Shown: positions 23,329 to 31,385 of the stretch, piece after piece
Position numbering within the stretch: position 1 is the stretch's first letter
Layout: each line of letters begins with the position of its first letter
Source of the DNA: Alphaproteobacteria bacterium
GTDB taxonomy: Bacteria > Pseudomonadota > Alphaproteobacteria > Acetobacterales > Acetobacteraceae
Direction of reading: 5' to 3'
Assembly: GCA_016869735.1 (NCBI GenBank)
Contig: VGDL01000038.1
Coordinates: 1-33,912 of the forward strand
Length of the DNA: 33,912 nt
The notes under the pieces: generated by a model
The model's input: only the letters and a program-made list of their open reading frames with translations
What the model was told of the DNA's origin: nothing
Databases searched by the model: none
Made by a program: the position numbers and the translations under genes

Positions 23329-24236
23329 TCCGCGCTGCCTATCTGGCCGCCGAGGGGTTTGAGGCGGAGCTGGCCGAAGAACTTCGCCTGTCTGGTCAGC
23401 GCGTGGCGGCCTGGCATGGTCGGCTCGCATTGTCGCCCGATCCGCCCGCCCCGGCGATCTGGGCCTTGGATATCTGGACCGACCCGCGCGAATTGCCTGC
23501 CCCTTCGGTGAAGGCCGCCGCCGATGCCTTACGCGCCATCCAGCGCAATTGGTCCCATCTGCCGCTGTTGCATCACCGCCGCAGCACGCTGATCGCCGAA
23601 CACCTGCCGCCGGTGAAGGCCCGCCCTTTGGTCTTCCCGGAACCCGCGCCAAACGCCCCCTTGGGTGCCTGGACGCTGCTGGCACCGGATCGGCTGCTGG
23701 CCAGCCCCAGCAAGACCAGCCCCTTCGTGAATGGCGAACCCCGCTTCGTGGAGGACAAAGCCGGCCCGCCATCCCGCGCCTATCTTAAATTATGGGAAGG
23801 GCTGACCAGGCTTGGCCGCCATCCCGGCCCTGGTGACAAGTGTTTGGACCTTGGTGCCTCCCCCGGTGGTTGGACCTGGGTGATTGCACGGCTCGGCGCC
23901 GAGGTGACGGCGGTGGATAAGGCGCCGTTGGACCCGGCCATTGTTGCCCTCCCCGGCGTTAATTTCCGCCCAGAGAGCGCTTTTGCCCTGGACCCCCGGC
24001 AAGAATCGCCGGTCACCTGGCTGTTCAGCGATGTCATTTGTTACCCGGCGCGGCTTTTGGGCCTGGTGCGCCGCTGGATTGAGGCGGAAAAGGCCGACAA
24101 CATCCTTTGCACCATCAAAATTCAGGGTGAAACCGATCACGCTATCATTACGGAATTTCAGCAAATTCAGGGCGCTATTTTATTTCATTTAAGCCAAAAT
24201 AAGCATGAAGTGACCTTCGCGCGCCTCGCCCCCTGA
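23325..24236 (+). CDS. RlmM/FtsJ-like SAM-dependent rRNA 2'-O-methyltransferase
   Basis: A 303-residue methyltransferase. Its C-terminal Rossmann domain has the SAM site CLDLGASPGGWTW (about 173-185). A complete 2'-O-methyltransferase tetrad is visible: Lys155 (AYLKLWEG), Asp236 (FSDVIC), Lys265 (TIKIQ) and Glu295 (KHEVT). The N-terminal part resembles the THUMP-like region of RlmM, which methylates C2498 of 23S rRNA in Escherichia coli. It is shorter than RlmM (about 366), as is common in alphaproteobacteria. The GTG start inside the DUF423 stop gives the N-terminus IRAAYLAAEGFEAELAEEL. The exact target base is inferred. Confidence 0.85.
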   Translation: MIRAAYLAAEGFEAELAEELRLSGQRVAAWHGRLALSPDPPAPAIWALDIWTDPRELPAPSVKAAADALRAIQRNWSHLPLLHHRRSTLIAEHLPPVKARPLVFPEPAPNAPLGAWTLLAPDRLLASPSKTSPFVNGEPRFVEDKAGPPSRAYLKLWEGLTRLGRHPGPGDKCLDLGASPGGWTWVIARLGAEVTAVDKAPLDPAIVALPGVNFRPESAFALDPRQESPVTWLFSDVICYPARLLGLVRRWIEAEKADNILCTIKIQGETDHAIITEFQQIQGAILFHLSQNKHEVTFARLAP

Positions 24237-24260
24237 ATTTTTCGCGACCTCACGGAAAAG

Positions 24261-24277
24261 CTGGCACGGCTTCTGCA
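24261..24277 (+). promoter_or_regulatory. Sigma-54 (RpoN) type -24/-12 promoter
   Basis: CTGGCACGGCTTCTGCA matches the RpoN consensus (YTGGCACGRNNNTTGCW) at every defined base except one T. The key GG (24263-24264) and GC (24275-24276) are exactly 10 bp apart. The expected transcription start is near 24287, just upstream of the small EF-hand gene. No integration-host-factor or enhancer site could be identified by eye. Part of the DNA between 24237 and 24300 is otherwise featureless. Confidence 0.65.
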
Positions 24278-24347
24278 ATAGCCCAGATGTACCAAAACGG
24301 TGCCGTCGGCCAAAGCGCCGACGCCAACCAAAACGGGGTTTGCGACG

Positions 24348-24647
24348 ATGTTGGTGGTTCCGGAAAAGTCTCTGACAGCTCCTCAGGAGATCCGGGCCCG
24401 CCGCATGCAAAGCACGCAAGATGCGGCTCGGCTTGACGTCGCAGGGGGGCGAAAAGAATTCGCACCCATGCTGCAAGAATTGCGGCAAAGCCCGGCAAGA
24501 ATTGCCGGTCCGGGGACACCCACGGGCAACACGCTCGCTGCCATGCTCCAGCGGATGGATACGGACCAAGATGGTCGCATCTCTCCGCTGGAGCTGAGGG
24601 CTTCCGCGAAGCGCGCCTATCAGGCGCCGGAACGCGCAAAGGACTGA
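24348..24647 (+). CDS. Small protein with one EF-hand
   Basis: A 99-residue protein with one canonical calcium-binding loop, D71-T-D73-Q-D75-G-R-I-S-P-L-E82, between helices. The first 65 residues are polar and Gln/Arg-rich, with no signal peptide or membrane segment, and belong to no family I recognise. A GTG at 24300 in the same frame would add 16 residues; I prefer the ATG at 24348. A strong sigma-54-type promoter lies 70 bp upstream, suggesting activator-dependent expression (nitrogen, motility or surface functions are common RpoN targets). Calcium binding is inferred from the loop alone. Confidence 0.7.
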   Translation: MLVVPEKSLTAPQEIRARRMQSTQDAARLDVAGGRKEFAPMLQELRQSPARIAGPGTPTGNTLAAMLQRMDTDQDGRISPLELRASAKRAYQAPERAKD

Positions 24648-24686
24648 AGCTTCCGCCGCGCGCCGCCCTGATCCTATAAAGGGGTC

Positions 24687-25535
24687 ATGTCGCAAGCCAC
24701 TACGGCCCAATTCGGCGCTATCGCTATCATCATGCGCGTGCTGCGGGCTTCCGCTTCTGATCGCATTGCGCTGACCAGCGCGGGCTGTGCCTTCTATGCC
24801 ATGCTAGCGCTGTTTCCTGGCATTTTCCTGCTGATTTCGCTTTATGGGATGGTGTTCGACGCAGCGGCGGTGGAACCGCAGCTTGAGGTGCTGCGTGAAT
24901 TGGTGCCGGAAGATACTTTCGAGATGATCGCAAGGCGCGTGCATGATCTGGTTGAAGCCCCGCGCCCCCGCCTGGAATGGAGCGCCATTCTAAGCGCCGG
25001 TATTGCGATATGGAGCGCTTCCGCCGGCACGCGGGCCACCATCGGCGCGCTGAATATGGCGCATCACGTGGAAGAAACGCGGCCCTTCTTTCGCTACCAT
25101 GCGCTGGCCATAGGGCTGACGCTGGCGGCAACGCTGGCAGCAGTGATTGCGATTGCGGCGCTGGTCGCGCTGCCTGGTATTTTGATGCTCTTTGACCTGC
25201 CGGCGCTGCGCGCCTTGTTGCTACGCGGGCTTTCATTATTGACGCTGTTGCTTCTGGTTGGGGTATCGCTGCTGGCGGTGTATCGGCTGGGGCCGGCGAC
25301 GCGGCGCTTGCCGATCCGTCGCATCCTGCCCGGCGTTTTCATGGCAACGCTGCTTTGGGCTTTGGGGTCCGCGGCCTTCAGCGTTTATGTCTCAGACTTC
25401 GCGACCTATGACGCCATGTATGGGCCGCTTGGTGCGACGGTTGGCCTGCTGATGTGGTTCTATGTCAGCGTTTATGTTGTGCTGTTGGGTGCCGAATTGA
25501 ACGTGGCTTTGGCGACGCAAGCCGGGGCGTGGTGA
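24687..25535 (+). CDS. YihY/BrkB family inner-membrane protein
   Basis: A 282-residue protein with six hydrophobic segments. It shows the family opening ASDRIALTSAGCAFYAMLALFPGIFLLISLYGM (about 22-54), WSASAGTRATIGALNMAH (about 109-126) and the late motif YVSDFATYDAMYGPLGATVGLLMWFYVSVYVVLLGAELN. BrkB was once linked to serum resistance and the family to RNase BN, but the actual function is unknown. AAAGGGG precedes the ATG at 24687. It ends 42 bp before the enolase-superfamily gene, possibly cotranscribed. Confidence 0.92.
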   Translation: MSQATTAQFGAIAIIMRVLRASASDRIALTSAGCAFYAMLALFPGIFLLISLYGMVFDAAAVEPQLEVLRELVPEDTFEMIARRVHDLVEAPRPRLEWSAILSAGIAIWSASAGTRATIGALNMAHHVEETRPFFRYHALAIGLTLAATLAAVIAIAALVALPGILMLFDLPALRALLLRGLSLLTLLLLVGVSLLAVYRLGPATRRLPIRRILPGVFMATLLWALGSAAFSVYVSDFATYDAMYGPLGATVGLLMWFYVSVYVVLLGAELNVALATQAGAW

Positions 25536-25577
25536 CAGCCGCGCGCCGCCGGGCCAGAATCGGCGCGGAGGCCCCGC

Positions 25578-26663
25578 ATGACCCAAACAACCATTAGCGC
25601 CATCACCATCCGCTGCGTGGATGCGCCAATTGATCCACCGCTGCGCAATAGCCTGAATGTGATTCCCCGCGCGCCCTTGGTGATTGCGGAAGTCACGACC
25701 AAGGATGGCGCCACGGGCACGGCCTATGTCTTTCCCTATACGCGTGCGGCGCTGGGGCCGACAGCATCGCTTGCGCGTTCGATTGGGCAGGGGCTGATCG
25801 GGCGGCCCTTGGCGCCAACATCGCTTTGGCGCGAATTGCATGACGGGTTTCGCATTCTGGGCAGTGAGGGCCTGGTGCAGATTGCGCTTTCGCTACTCGA
25901 TATGGCGCTGTGGGACGCGCTTTGCCGCCGCGCTGGCCTGCCGCTTTACGCCATGCTGGGGGCAGAGGCGCGGCCATTGCCGATATACGCCTCGCTCCGC
26001 GGCTGGGGGCCGGCGATGCTCTCGGAAGAAGCCGGCCAGGCGGTGGCGCGGCTTGGCGCGCGGGCGGTGAAGTTCAAACTCGGCCATCCGAAGCTTGAAG
26101 ATGATCTGGCGACGGTGCGTGCGGTGCGCGGTGTGGTAGGTGATGATGTCGCGATTTTCGTGGATTACAATCAGGCGCTGACGTTGCCTGAGGCTGAACG
26201 CCGTGGGCGCGCCTTGCAAGCGCTTGATGTGCGCTGGCTGGAAGAACCGCTGCCGGTGCAGGATGATGCTGGCATGGCCGCACTTGCCGCGCGGCTTGAT
26301 GTCCCGATTCAGGGCGGGGAGAATTGGTGGGGCCCCGCTGGCATGCAGCGCGCGCTTGCAGCCGGCGCATGCGATTTCTGCATGCCGGATGCGATGAAGA
26401 TTGGCGGTGTGACAGGCTGGCTGCGTGCTGCTGCCATGGCGGCAGCGCATCGTATCCCGATGTCATCCCATATCTTTGTCGAAGTTAGCGCGCATTTGCT
26501 GCAAGCAACACCCACAGCGCATTACCTGGAACATCTGGATATCGCCGCACCCCTGCTGCGCCAGCCCTTGGCGGTGCGGGATGGCATGGCGCTGGTGCCC
26601 GATGCGCCGGGGCTTGGGCTTGAATGGGATGCGGCGGCGTTACGGCATTTTGCCGTGGAGTGA
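25578..26663 (+). CDS. Mandelate racemase/muconate lactonizing enzyme family (enolase superfamily)
   Basis: A 361-residue enolase-superfamily enzyme. The capping domain is about 1-125. The barrel carries the catalytic K175-F-K177, metal ligands Asp206 (VDYNQ), Glu232/Glu233 (LEEPL) and Glu258 (GGEN), and an Asp281-His308 dyad. The KxK plus His/Asp set places it in the mandelate racemase subgroup, which abstracts a proton next to a carboxylate in racemases and sugar-acid dehydratases. The substrate cannot be deduced. A GGAGG site precedes the ATG. Converges with the dioxygenase gene (16-bp gap). Confidence 0.9.
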   Translation: MTQTTISAITIRCVDAPIDPPLRNSLNVIPRAPLVIAEVTTKDGATGTAYVFPYTRAALGPTASLARSIGQGLIGRPLAPTSLWRELHDGFRILGSEGLVQIALSLLDMALWDALCRRAGLPLYAMLGAEARPLPIYASLRGWGPAMLSEEAGQAVARLGARAVKFKLGHPKLEDDLATVRAVRGVVGDDVAIFVDYNQALTLPEAERRGRALQALDVRWLEEPLPVQDDAGMAALAARLDVPIQGGENWWGPAGMQRALAAGACDFCMPDAMKIGGVTGWLRAAAMAAAHRIPMSSHIFVEVSAHLLQATPTAHYLEHLDIAAPLLRQPLAVRDGMALVPDAPGLGLEWDAAALRHFAVE

Positions 26664-26679
26664 TTTCGCCAAAACGCGA

Positions 26680-27567
26680 TCACGCAGCCTGCGCGAGTGT
26701 CGGCGCGCTATCCGCCACTGTTGTCCGATGCAGGTCGCGCGGCTTATCAGCCGGGTAGCGCCGCGCGCGATGCATGGTCACGCGATTATCCCACATCACC
26801 AGATCATGCGCGCGCCAGACATGGGCATGGACGAATTCGCGCTGCGTTGCGTGTTCCGTCAGATCACGCAGCATGGCGCGGGCTTCCGGCACCGGCATGC
26901 CATGAATCTGCCCAGCATGGGCTGACAGGAACAGCGAAAGCCGCCCGGTTTTCGCGTGGCGCCGCACCAGCCGCTGCGGCACCGGCGCCCATCTTTGGCG
27001 TTCTTCTTCTGTGAAATCGGTGAAGCCGAGAATCCCGCGCGAGAAGATCTGGCTGTGATCCGTGATCATGTCACGGATTTCCGCTTTCATCGCTGTGTCA
27101 AGCGCATCCCAGGCAGCGCGCATATCGGCGAATTCCGTATTGCCGCCCTCACCAGGGATCACACGTGCCGAGAGCAGGGAGTATTTCGCGGGCGTCGCCT
27201 TGAAGGATGAATCGCTGTGCCAAAGCATATTGCCCAGGCTGAACAGGCGCCGCCGGTCATCGCGCGCCAGCACATTGGAATTTTTGTCGAGGTTGGAGAT
27301 GTCATTCACCTCCATCGCCAGGCGGCGATCAGCGACCTTGGCGATATCGCCGGTTGCGGTCTCAAGCGGGCCGAAGTTGCGGCTGAAGGCCAGTTGCTGT
27401 TCGTCATTGATGTCCTGGCCGTGAAACACCAGCACGCCAAACTTATCCATCCCGGCATCAATGGCGGCGGCATCAGCGGCGCTGACGGGGTTTTTAAGAT
27501 TAATGCCGGCAACCACGCCGACAAAATCGGGCCGCGCCGGATTGGCGGGGGTGATGGTGACGGTCAT
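26680..27567 (-). CDS. TauD/TfdA family Fe(II)/2-oxoglutarate-dependent dioxygenase
   Basis: A 295-residue dioxygenase. The iron site is His117-x-Asp119 (LWHSDSSF) and His266 (VTMHRA), and Arg281 (LHRTTV) should bind 2-oxoglutarate. The family includes taurine and 2,4-D dioxygenases, which hydroxylate and break down sulfonates or aryloxyacids; the substrate is unknown. Two adjacent ATGs occur at 27570 and 27567; GGAGGA spacing favours the second. The frame is open back to 28629, but the extension is the antisense of recX and azlC and is rejected. Possibly under its own promoter in the 107-bp gap divergent from recX. Confidence 0.91.
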   Translation of the reverse strand: MTVTITPANPARPDFVGVVAGINLKNPVSAADAAAIDAGMDKFGVLVFHGQDINDEQQLAFSRNFGPLETATGDIAKVADRRLAMEVNDISNLDKNSNVLARDDRRRLFSLGNMLWHSDSSFKATPAKYSLLSARVIPGEGGNTEFADMRAAWDALDTAMKAEIRDMITDHSQIFSRGILGFTDFTEEERQRWAPVPQRLVRRHAKTGRLSLFLSAHAGQIHGMPVPEARAMLRDLTEHATQREFVHAHVWRAHDLVMWDNRVTMHRARRYPADKPRDLHRTTVADSAPTLAQAA

Positions 27568-27674
27568 CATTTCCTCCTGCGCGTGCTGAGCACGCCTTTT
27601 GGGGCATCTTAGCGCGAAATCCGCAGCTTTGAAGCGGTTTGTGCGGCGCGGCCTTCCCATGCCAGAAAGCGGTG

Positions 27675-28277
27675 ATGTCCGATGCCCAGAGCCGCCCCCG
27701 CCGCGCCGCCGGCCCGCCGCCCAATGCGGCGCGGCTGCGCGAAGCGGCTTTGGCCCATTTGGCGCGCTTTGCGGCGACTGAGGCAGGGCTCCGGCGCGTG
27801 TTGGAACGCCGCATCGCACGCTGGGCCCGCGCCGCGGAGGCTGAGGGCCAGCCGCGGGAGGGCATTGCTGCCAGCGCCGCCGCGCTATCGAATGAGGTCG
27901 CCAGCATCGCGCAAAGCCTGGTCGCCGCCGGTGCCGTGAATGATGCCGCCTTTGCCGAAAGCCGGGCGCGGCGGCTTGCGCGGTCTGGTCATTCCCGCCG
28001 CGCCATCGCCGCGCATCTCGCTGCCAAGGGGATCGAGACTGAGACCGCCGCCGCTGCCCTGCCGGAAGGTGAGGAGGCCGAGCTTCTGGCCGCCATCGCG
28101 TTTTGTCGCCGCCGCCGGATTGGCCCCTTTGCGCGTGTCGCCCCCGATGCAGCGGCGCGCATGAAGGCTTTGGCTGCACTCGCGCGTGGCGGATTTGCGC
28201 AAGGTGTCGCGCGCCGCGCCCTGACGATGGACCCGGATGAGGCCGAGAAAATGCTGCTTGCGGGCCGGCGCGCATGA
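27675..28277 (+). CDS. recX: RecX family regulatory protein
   Basis: A 200-residue protein with the helical repeat layout of RecX. LREAALAHLARFAATEAGLRRVLERRIARW (about 25-54) is followed by DAAFAESRARRLARSGHSRRAIAAHLAAKGI (about 95-125) and DAAARMKALAALARGGFAQGVARRALTMD near the end. RecX normally modulates RecA filaments and often sits after recA, but recA is not in this window. The ATG at 27675 is preceded only by a weak purine stretch. It overlaps the azlC start by four bases (ATGA), so it heads the azlCD run. Confidence 0.85.
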   Translation: MSDAQSRPRRAAGPPPNAARLREAALAHLARFAATEAGLRRVLERRIARWARAAEAEGQPREGIAASAAALSNEVASIAQSLVAAGAVNDAAFAESRARRLARSGHSRRAIAAHLAAKGIETETAAAALPEGEEAELLAAIAFCRRRRIGPFARVAPDAAARMKALAALARGGFAQGVARRALTMDPDEAEKMLLAGRRA

Positions 28278-28996
28278 GTGACAGCGCAGACATCAAAGGC
28301 CCTGTCGTCTTCACCCGGCATGGCGTGGCGCGCGGTATCCGCACGGCGTTGCCCCTGGTGATTGGCACTTTTCCGTTTGGCTTGGTGGCGGGCGTGATTT
28401 CCGACCAGAAGGGGCTTTCCTGGTTGGAAACCTTGCTGATGTCAGCGCTGGTTTTTGCGGGGTCTTCGCAATTGCTGGCGCTTGAACTGTGGGCTGAACC
28501 GGCGCCGATTTTGGCCGCGATCATTGCCGCGATTGTGGTGAATAGCCGCATGGCACCTATGGGCGCGGCCTTGGCGCCGTGGCTTGATAAGCTGCGCGGT
28601 CTGCCGCTTTGGGGCAGCCTGGCTTTCATGGTGGATCATGCCTTTGCCCTTTCCGCTGCCGAACAACGGCGCGGCGGGCGCGATGCCGGGTATCTGCTGG
28701 GCATTGGTGTGACGCTGTGGTGCTTCTGGAATATCTCGGTCAGCGTTGGGCACGTGTTGGGATCAGCGGTGCGGCTGCCGCCGGGGCATCCGCTGTATTT
28801 CGCCGCCATCGCGACTTTTGTGGCGATACTTGTGCCGCTTTGGCGTGGGGTGCGGCGTGATTTCTGGCCTTGGTTGCTGGCGGGCGTGCTTGCGGTGCTG
28901 GCCTGGAAGGCGGGGCTTGGGCCGCCCTGGCCGCTGCTGATCGGCGCCTTTGCCGGTGCGGGGCTGGGGGCGTGGTTGGAGTTGCGCCGGGAATGA
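28274..28996 (+). CDS. azlC: AzlC family branched-chain amino acid exporter subunit
   Basis: A 240-residue membrane protein with about 6-7 hydrophobic segments. It has the AzlC hallmarks ALPLVIGTFPFGLVAGVISDQKGLSWLETLLMSALVFAGSSQLLALEL (about 25-71), VVNSRMAPMGAALAPWL and MVDHAFALS. AzlC with AzlD forms a branched-chain amino-acid exporter. The start lies in the recX stop (ATGA) and its own stop overlaps azlD, a tight operon. Substrate is by family. Confidence 0.92.
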   Translation: MSDSADIKGPVVFTRHGVARGIRTALPLVIGTFPFGLVAGVISDQKGLSWLETLLMSALVFAGSSQLLALELWAEPAPILAAIIAAIVVNSRMAPMGAALAPWLDKLRGLPLWGSLAFMVDHAFALSAAEQRRGGRDAGYLLGIGVTLWCFWNISVSVGHVLGSAVRLPPGHPLYFAAIATFVAILVPLWRGVRRDFWPWLLAGVLAVLAWKAGLGPPWPLLIGAFAGAGLGAWLELRRE

Positions 28997-29313
28997 CGCT
29001 CCGCCCTGATGTGCTGCTCGCCATTATTGGTATGGCGGTGGCGACTTACCTTTGCCGCGCTGGCGGCTATGCGCTGTTTCGTGCGCTCCGCCCGCCGCGT
29101 TATGTGGAAGTGATCTTGCAGCATCTGCCGGGGCCGATTTTCATGGCCTATGCGATGCCCGCGCTTGCCGCGCATGGCTGGAAGGGATGGGTGGCGGCAG
29201 TGGCGGTGGTGGCGGTGCAGTATTTCTCGCGCAACCTGGCTGCGGCAATCCTGGTTGGGGTTGGTGCCATGGCCGGGCTTGGCGCATTTGAAGCCTGGTT
29301 CCTTGCACGCTGA
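28993..29313 (+). CDS. azlD: AzlD family branched-chain amino acid exporter subunit
   Basis: A 106-residue membrane protein with about four hydrophobic segments. It opens LLAIIGMAVATYLCRAGGYALFRALRPPRYVEVILQHLPGPIFMAYAMPAL, the AzlD core. Its ATG overlaps the azlC TGA (ATGA). Small partner of AzlC in the exporter. The stop at 29313 overlaps the proposed TTG start of the downstream MFS gene by 11 bases. Length is normal for AzlD. Confidence 0.9.
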   Translation: MTLRPDVLLAIIGMAVATYLCRAGGYALFRALRPPRYVEVILQHLPGPIFMAYAMPALAAHGWKGWVAAVAVVAVQYFSRNLAAAILVGVGAMAGLGAFEAWFLAR

Positions 29314-30712
29314 TTCCCCACTATCGCGCATTGGGGCGCCAGGGTTTCTGGTGCTGGTGATTATTGCGATCGGCACGCTGATTGTGCCTTTGGATACATC
29401 GGTGAATATCGCCTTTCCGGCGATCACCGCGCATTTCGGGCTTGGGCGCACCGGCATTCAATGGGTGGTGATCTGCTATGTGCTGACCTATGGCAGTCTG
29501 ATGCTGGGCATTGGCCGGCTTGGCGATATCTTCGGCTATTTGCGCGTATTTCGGCTGGGCCTCGGCTGGAGTATCCTGGCCTTCATCCTTTGCGCCACGG
29601 CGGAAAACTACGCTTGGCTTTTGGCGGCGCGCGTCATGCAGGGGATTGGCGCGGCTTTGGTGATTGGCTGCGGCGCCGCGCTTGCCACCATCCATTTTAC
29701 TGAGGATTTGCGCCCGCGCATTCTGGGCTTTTACGCCTTTGGCTTTGCTGCGGGCGGCGGGCTTGGGCCGCTGATTGGCGGCGTTTTGGTGGAGCATTTC
29801 GGCTGGTCCGCGGTTTATTGGTATCGCGCGCCGCTTGCGGCCTTTGCCCTGGCTTTAAGCGTGTTTCTGCGCGCGCCGCCCCGCGCGGCAGGGCGTGAGA
29901 GCTTTGATCTGACCGGCGCGGTCCTGATCACAGGCATGATGTGTTGCCTGCTGCTTGGCATCAATCGCGCGCCGGATATCGCGGCGGACAATCCGCTATC
30001 CTTGGCGTTGGCTTTTGGCTTCTTGGTTTTGGGCTGGTGGTATGGAAGGCATGCGGGGCGCATTGCGCGGCCGGTGATTGCGCTGAAATATTTTCGGGAT
30101 GCGGATTTTCTTTTTGCCTGCATTGCCACCGCTGTCGTGAATTTTGCCTGCTTCGCGGTGCTGCTGTTTCTGCCTTATCTGTTGCTGCATGGTGCGGGGC
30201 TGGCGGCGGGTTGGGGCGGGCTGGTGCTGGCGATTGGGCATTTGGCGGCGATGGCGGCATCGCCCTTTGCCGGTTTTTTGCTGGCGCGCATCAGTGCGGC
30301 ACGATTGGCGCTGATTGGGTCGGTGATGACCGCGCTGGGGCTGTGGCTGGTTGGGACGATTGGCGCCGGTGGGGGCGCGCTTTTCCTGCTGGTGGCGGCG
30401 TTGGCGTTGCAAGGCGTTGGCCTTGGCTTGTTTCAGGTGAGTGTCACCGATCTATTGCTGGAACGTATGCCGCGCGAGGATCGTGGTGTTGCGGGCAGCC
30501 TGGCGCAGGTATCGCGCACGCTTGGTGTTGTGACCGCGGCTTCTCTGCTCAGCACGGTATTCGCGGCGCTTGAGGTCGCTGGTGTCGCGCGCGGGCTTGC
30601 GGGGATGGAGGCGTTTCGCGCGGCCTTCGGCAGCATCTTCAGCTTTGGCGCGGCGCTGGTAGTAGCGCTGATTCTGGCAGGAGTCTTCGTCAACCGGCGC
30701 GGGTATCGCTGA
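29303..30712 (+). CDS. MFS transporter, DHA2 (EmrB/QacA-like) family
   Basis: A roughly 469-residue transporter with about 14 hydrophobic segments. It shows the DHA2 start PLDTSVNIAFPAITAHFGLGRTGIQWVVICYVLTYGSLMLGIGRLGDIFG (about 29-77), then RVMQGIGAALVIGCGAAL and LGPLIGGVLVEHFGWSAVYW. These drug/proton antiporters export toxic compounds or metabolites. No ATG fits; the TTG at 29303 inside the azlD end is the most upstream sensible start, with a poor ribosome site, so the N-terminus is uncertain. The coding end overlaps the exporter ATPase gene on the other strand by 23 bp. Confidence 0.87.
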   Translation: MHADSPLSRIGAPGFLVLVIIAIGTLIVPLDTSVNIAFPAITAHFGLGRTGIQWVVICYVLTYGSLMLGIGRLGDIFGYLRVFRLGLGWSILAFILCATAENYAWLLAARVMQGIGAALVIGCGAALATIHFTEDLRPRILGFYAFGFAAGGGLGPLIGGVLVEHFGWSAVYWYRAPLAAFALALSVFLRAPPRAAGRESFDLTGAVLITGMMCCLLLGINRAPDIAADNPLSLALAFGFLVLGWWYGRHAGRIARPVIALKYFRDADFLFACIATAVVNFACFAVLLFLPYLLLHGAGLAAGWGGLVLAIGHLAAMAASPFAGFLLARISAARLALIGSVMTALGLWLVGTIGAGGGALFLLVAALALQGVGLGLFQVSVTDLLLERMPREDRGVAGSLAQVSRTLGVVTAASLLSTVFAALEVAGVARGLAGMEAFRAAFGSIFSFGAALVVALILAGVFVNRRGYR

Positions 30713-31385
30713 CGATCCGCCCATCCACCAAATGAATGCGCCGATTGGCGCGTTTGGCGAGTTCTGCATCATGCGTCACCACCAGAATGGCGCGGCCTTC
30801 TTCCGCGGCAAGGCGCTGGAAAATGTCAAAGACAGCCGCGGCATTGCGCGTATCCAGATTGCCGGTGGGCTCATCCGCCAGGATGATGGCGGGGTCATTG
30901 GCGAGCGCGCGGGCGATGGCAGCGCGTTGACGCATGCCGCCGGAAAGCTGTTCCGGCAGTTTCGCTGCGGCTTCCGCCATGCCAAGCGCTTCCAATAGCT
31001 TCATCGCCTGCGCGCGCGCTGCTGCATCCTTCAAGCGGCCAAGCCGGCGGATCGGAATCAGCACATTATCCAGCGTGGAAAATTCGGGCAGCAGGAAATG
31101 GAATTGGAAGACAAACCCCAGCCGCGCGAGCCGCAGATTGGCGAGTTCCGCCGCACTGAGGCTTGCCGTGTCGCGGCCTTCAAGCAGCACGCGGCCTTCG
31201 GTGGGACGATCCAGCAATCCCAATAGATAGAGCAGCGATGATTTGCCCGATCCGGATGGGCCCGTGATGGCAATGAATTCGCCGCGTTCGACCTTTACGG
31301 AAGCATCCTGGACCAGCGTCACGCCCTCCGGCAGGCGGCGGGTGATGTGTTGCGCTTCAAGCAATGGGGGCAGCGCGCTGTTCAT
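30690..31385 (-). CDS. ABC exporter ATPase, LolD/MacB-like
   Basis: A 231-residue ATPase with Walker A GPSGSGKSS (42-50), Q-loop FVFQFHFLLPEF, signature LSGGMRQR, Walker B IILADEPTGNLD and switch His in VVTHD. The LLPEFSTLDNV segment is typical of the LolD/MacB/FtsE class that works with FtsX-type permeases. Its start overlaps the permease stop by four bases. With the HlyD-like adaptor it forms a three-part exporter. It overlaps the convergent MFS gene at the 3' end by 23 bp and no terminator is seen between them. Confidence 0.93.
   Translation of the reverse strand: MNSALPPLLEAQHITRRLPEGVTLVQDASVKVERGEFIAITGPSGSGKSSLLYLLGLLDRPTEGRVLLEGRDTASLSAAELANLRLARLGFVFQFHFLLPEFSTLDNVLIPIRRLGRLKDAAARAQAMKLLEALGMAEAAAKLPEQLSGGMRQRAAIARALANDPAIILADEPTGNLDTRNAAAVFDIFQRLAAEEGRAILVVTHDAELAKRANRRIHLVDGRIVSDTRAG

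Noticed and set aside
27568-28629. Long minus-strand extension that would make the TauD-like protein about 649 residues
   Set aside because: The extra part is antisense to recX and azlC, is low-complexity Arg/Pro/Ser-rich, and a strong GGAGGA site marks the start at 27567.
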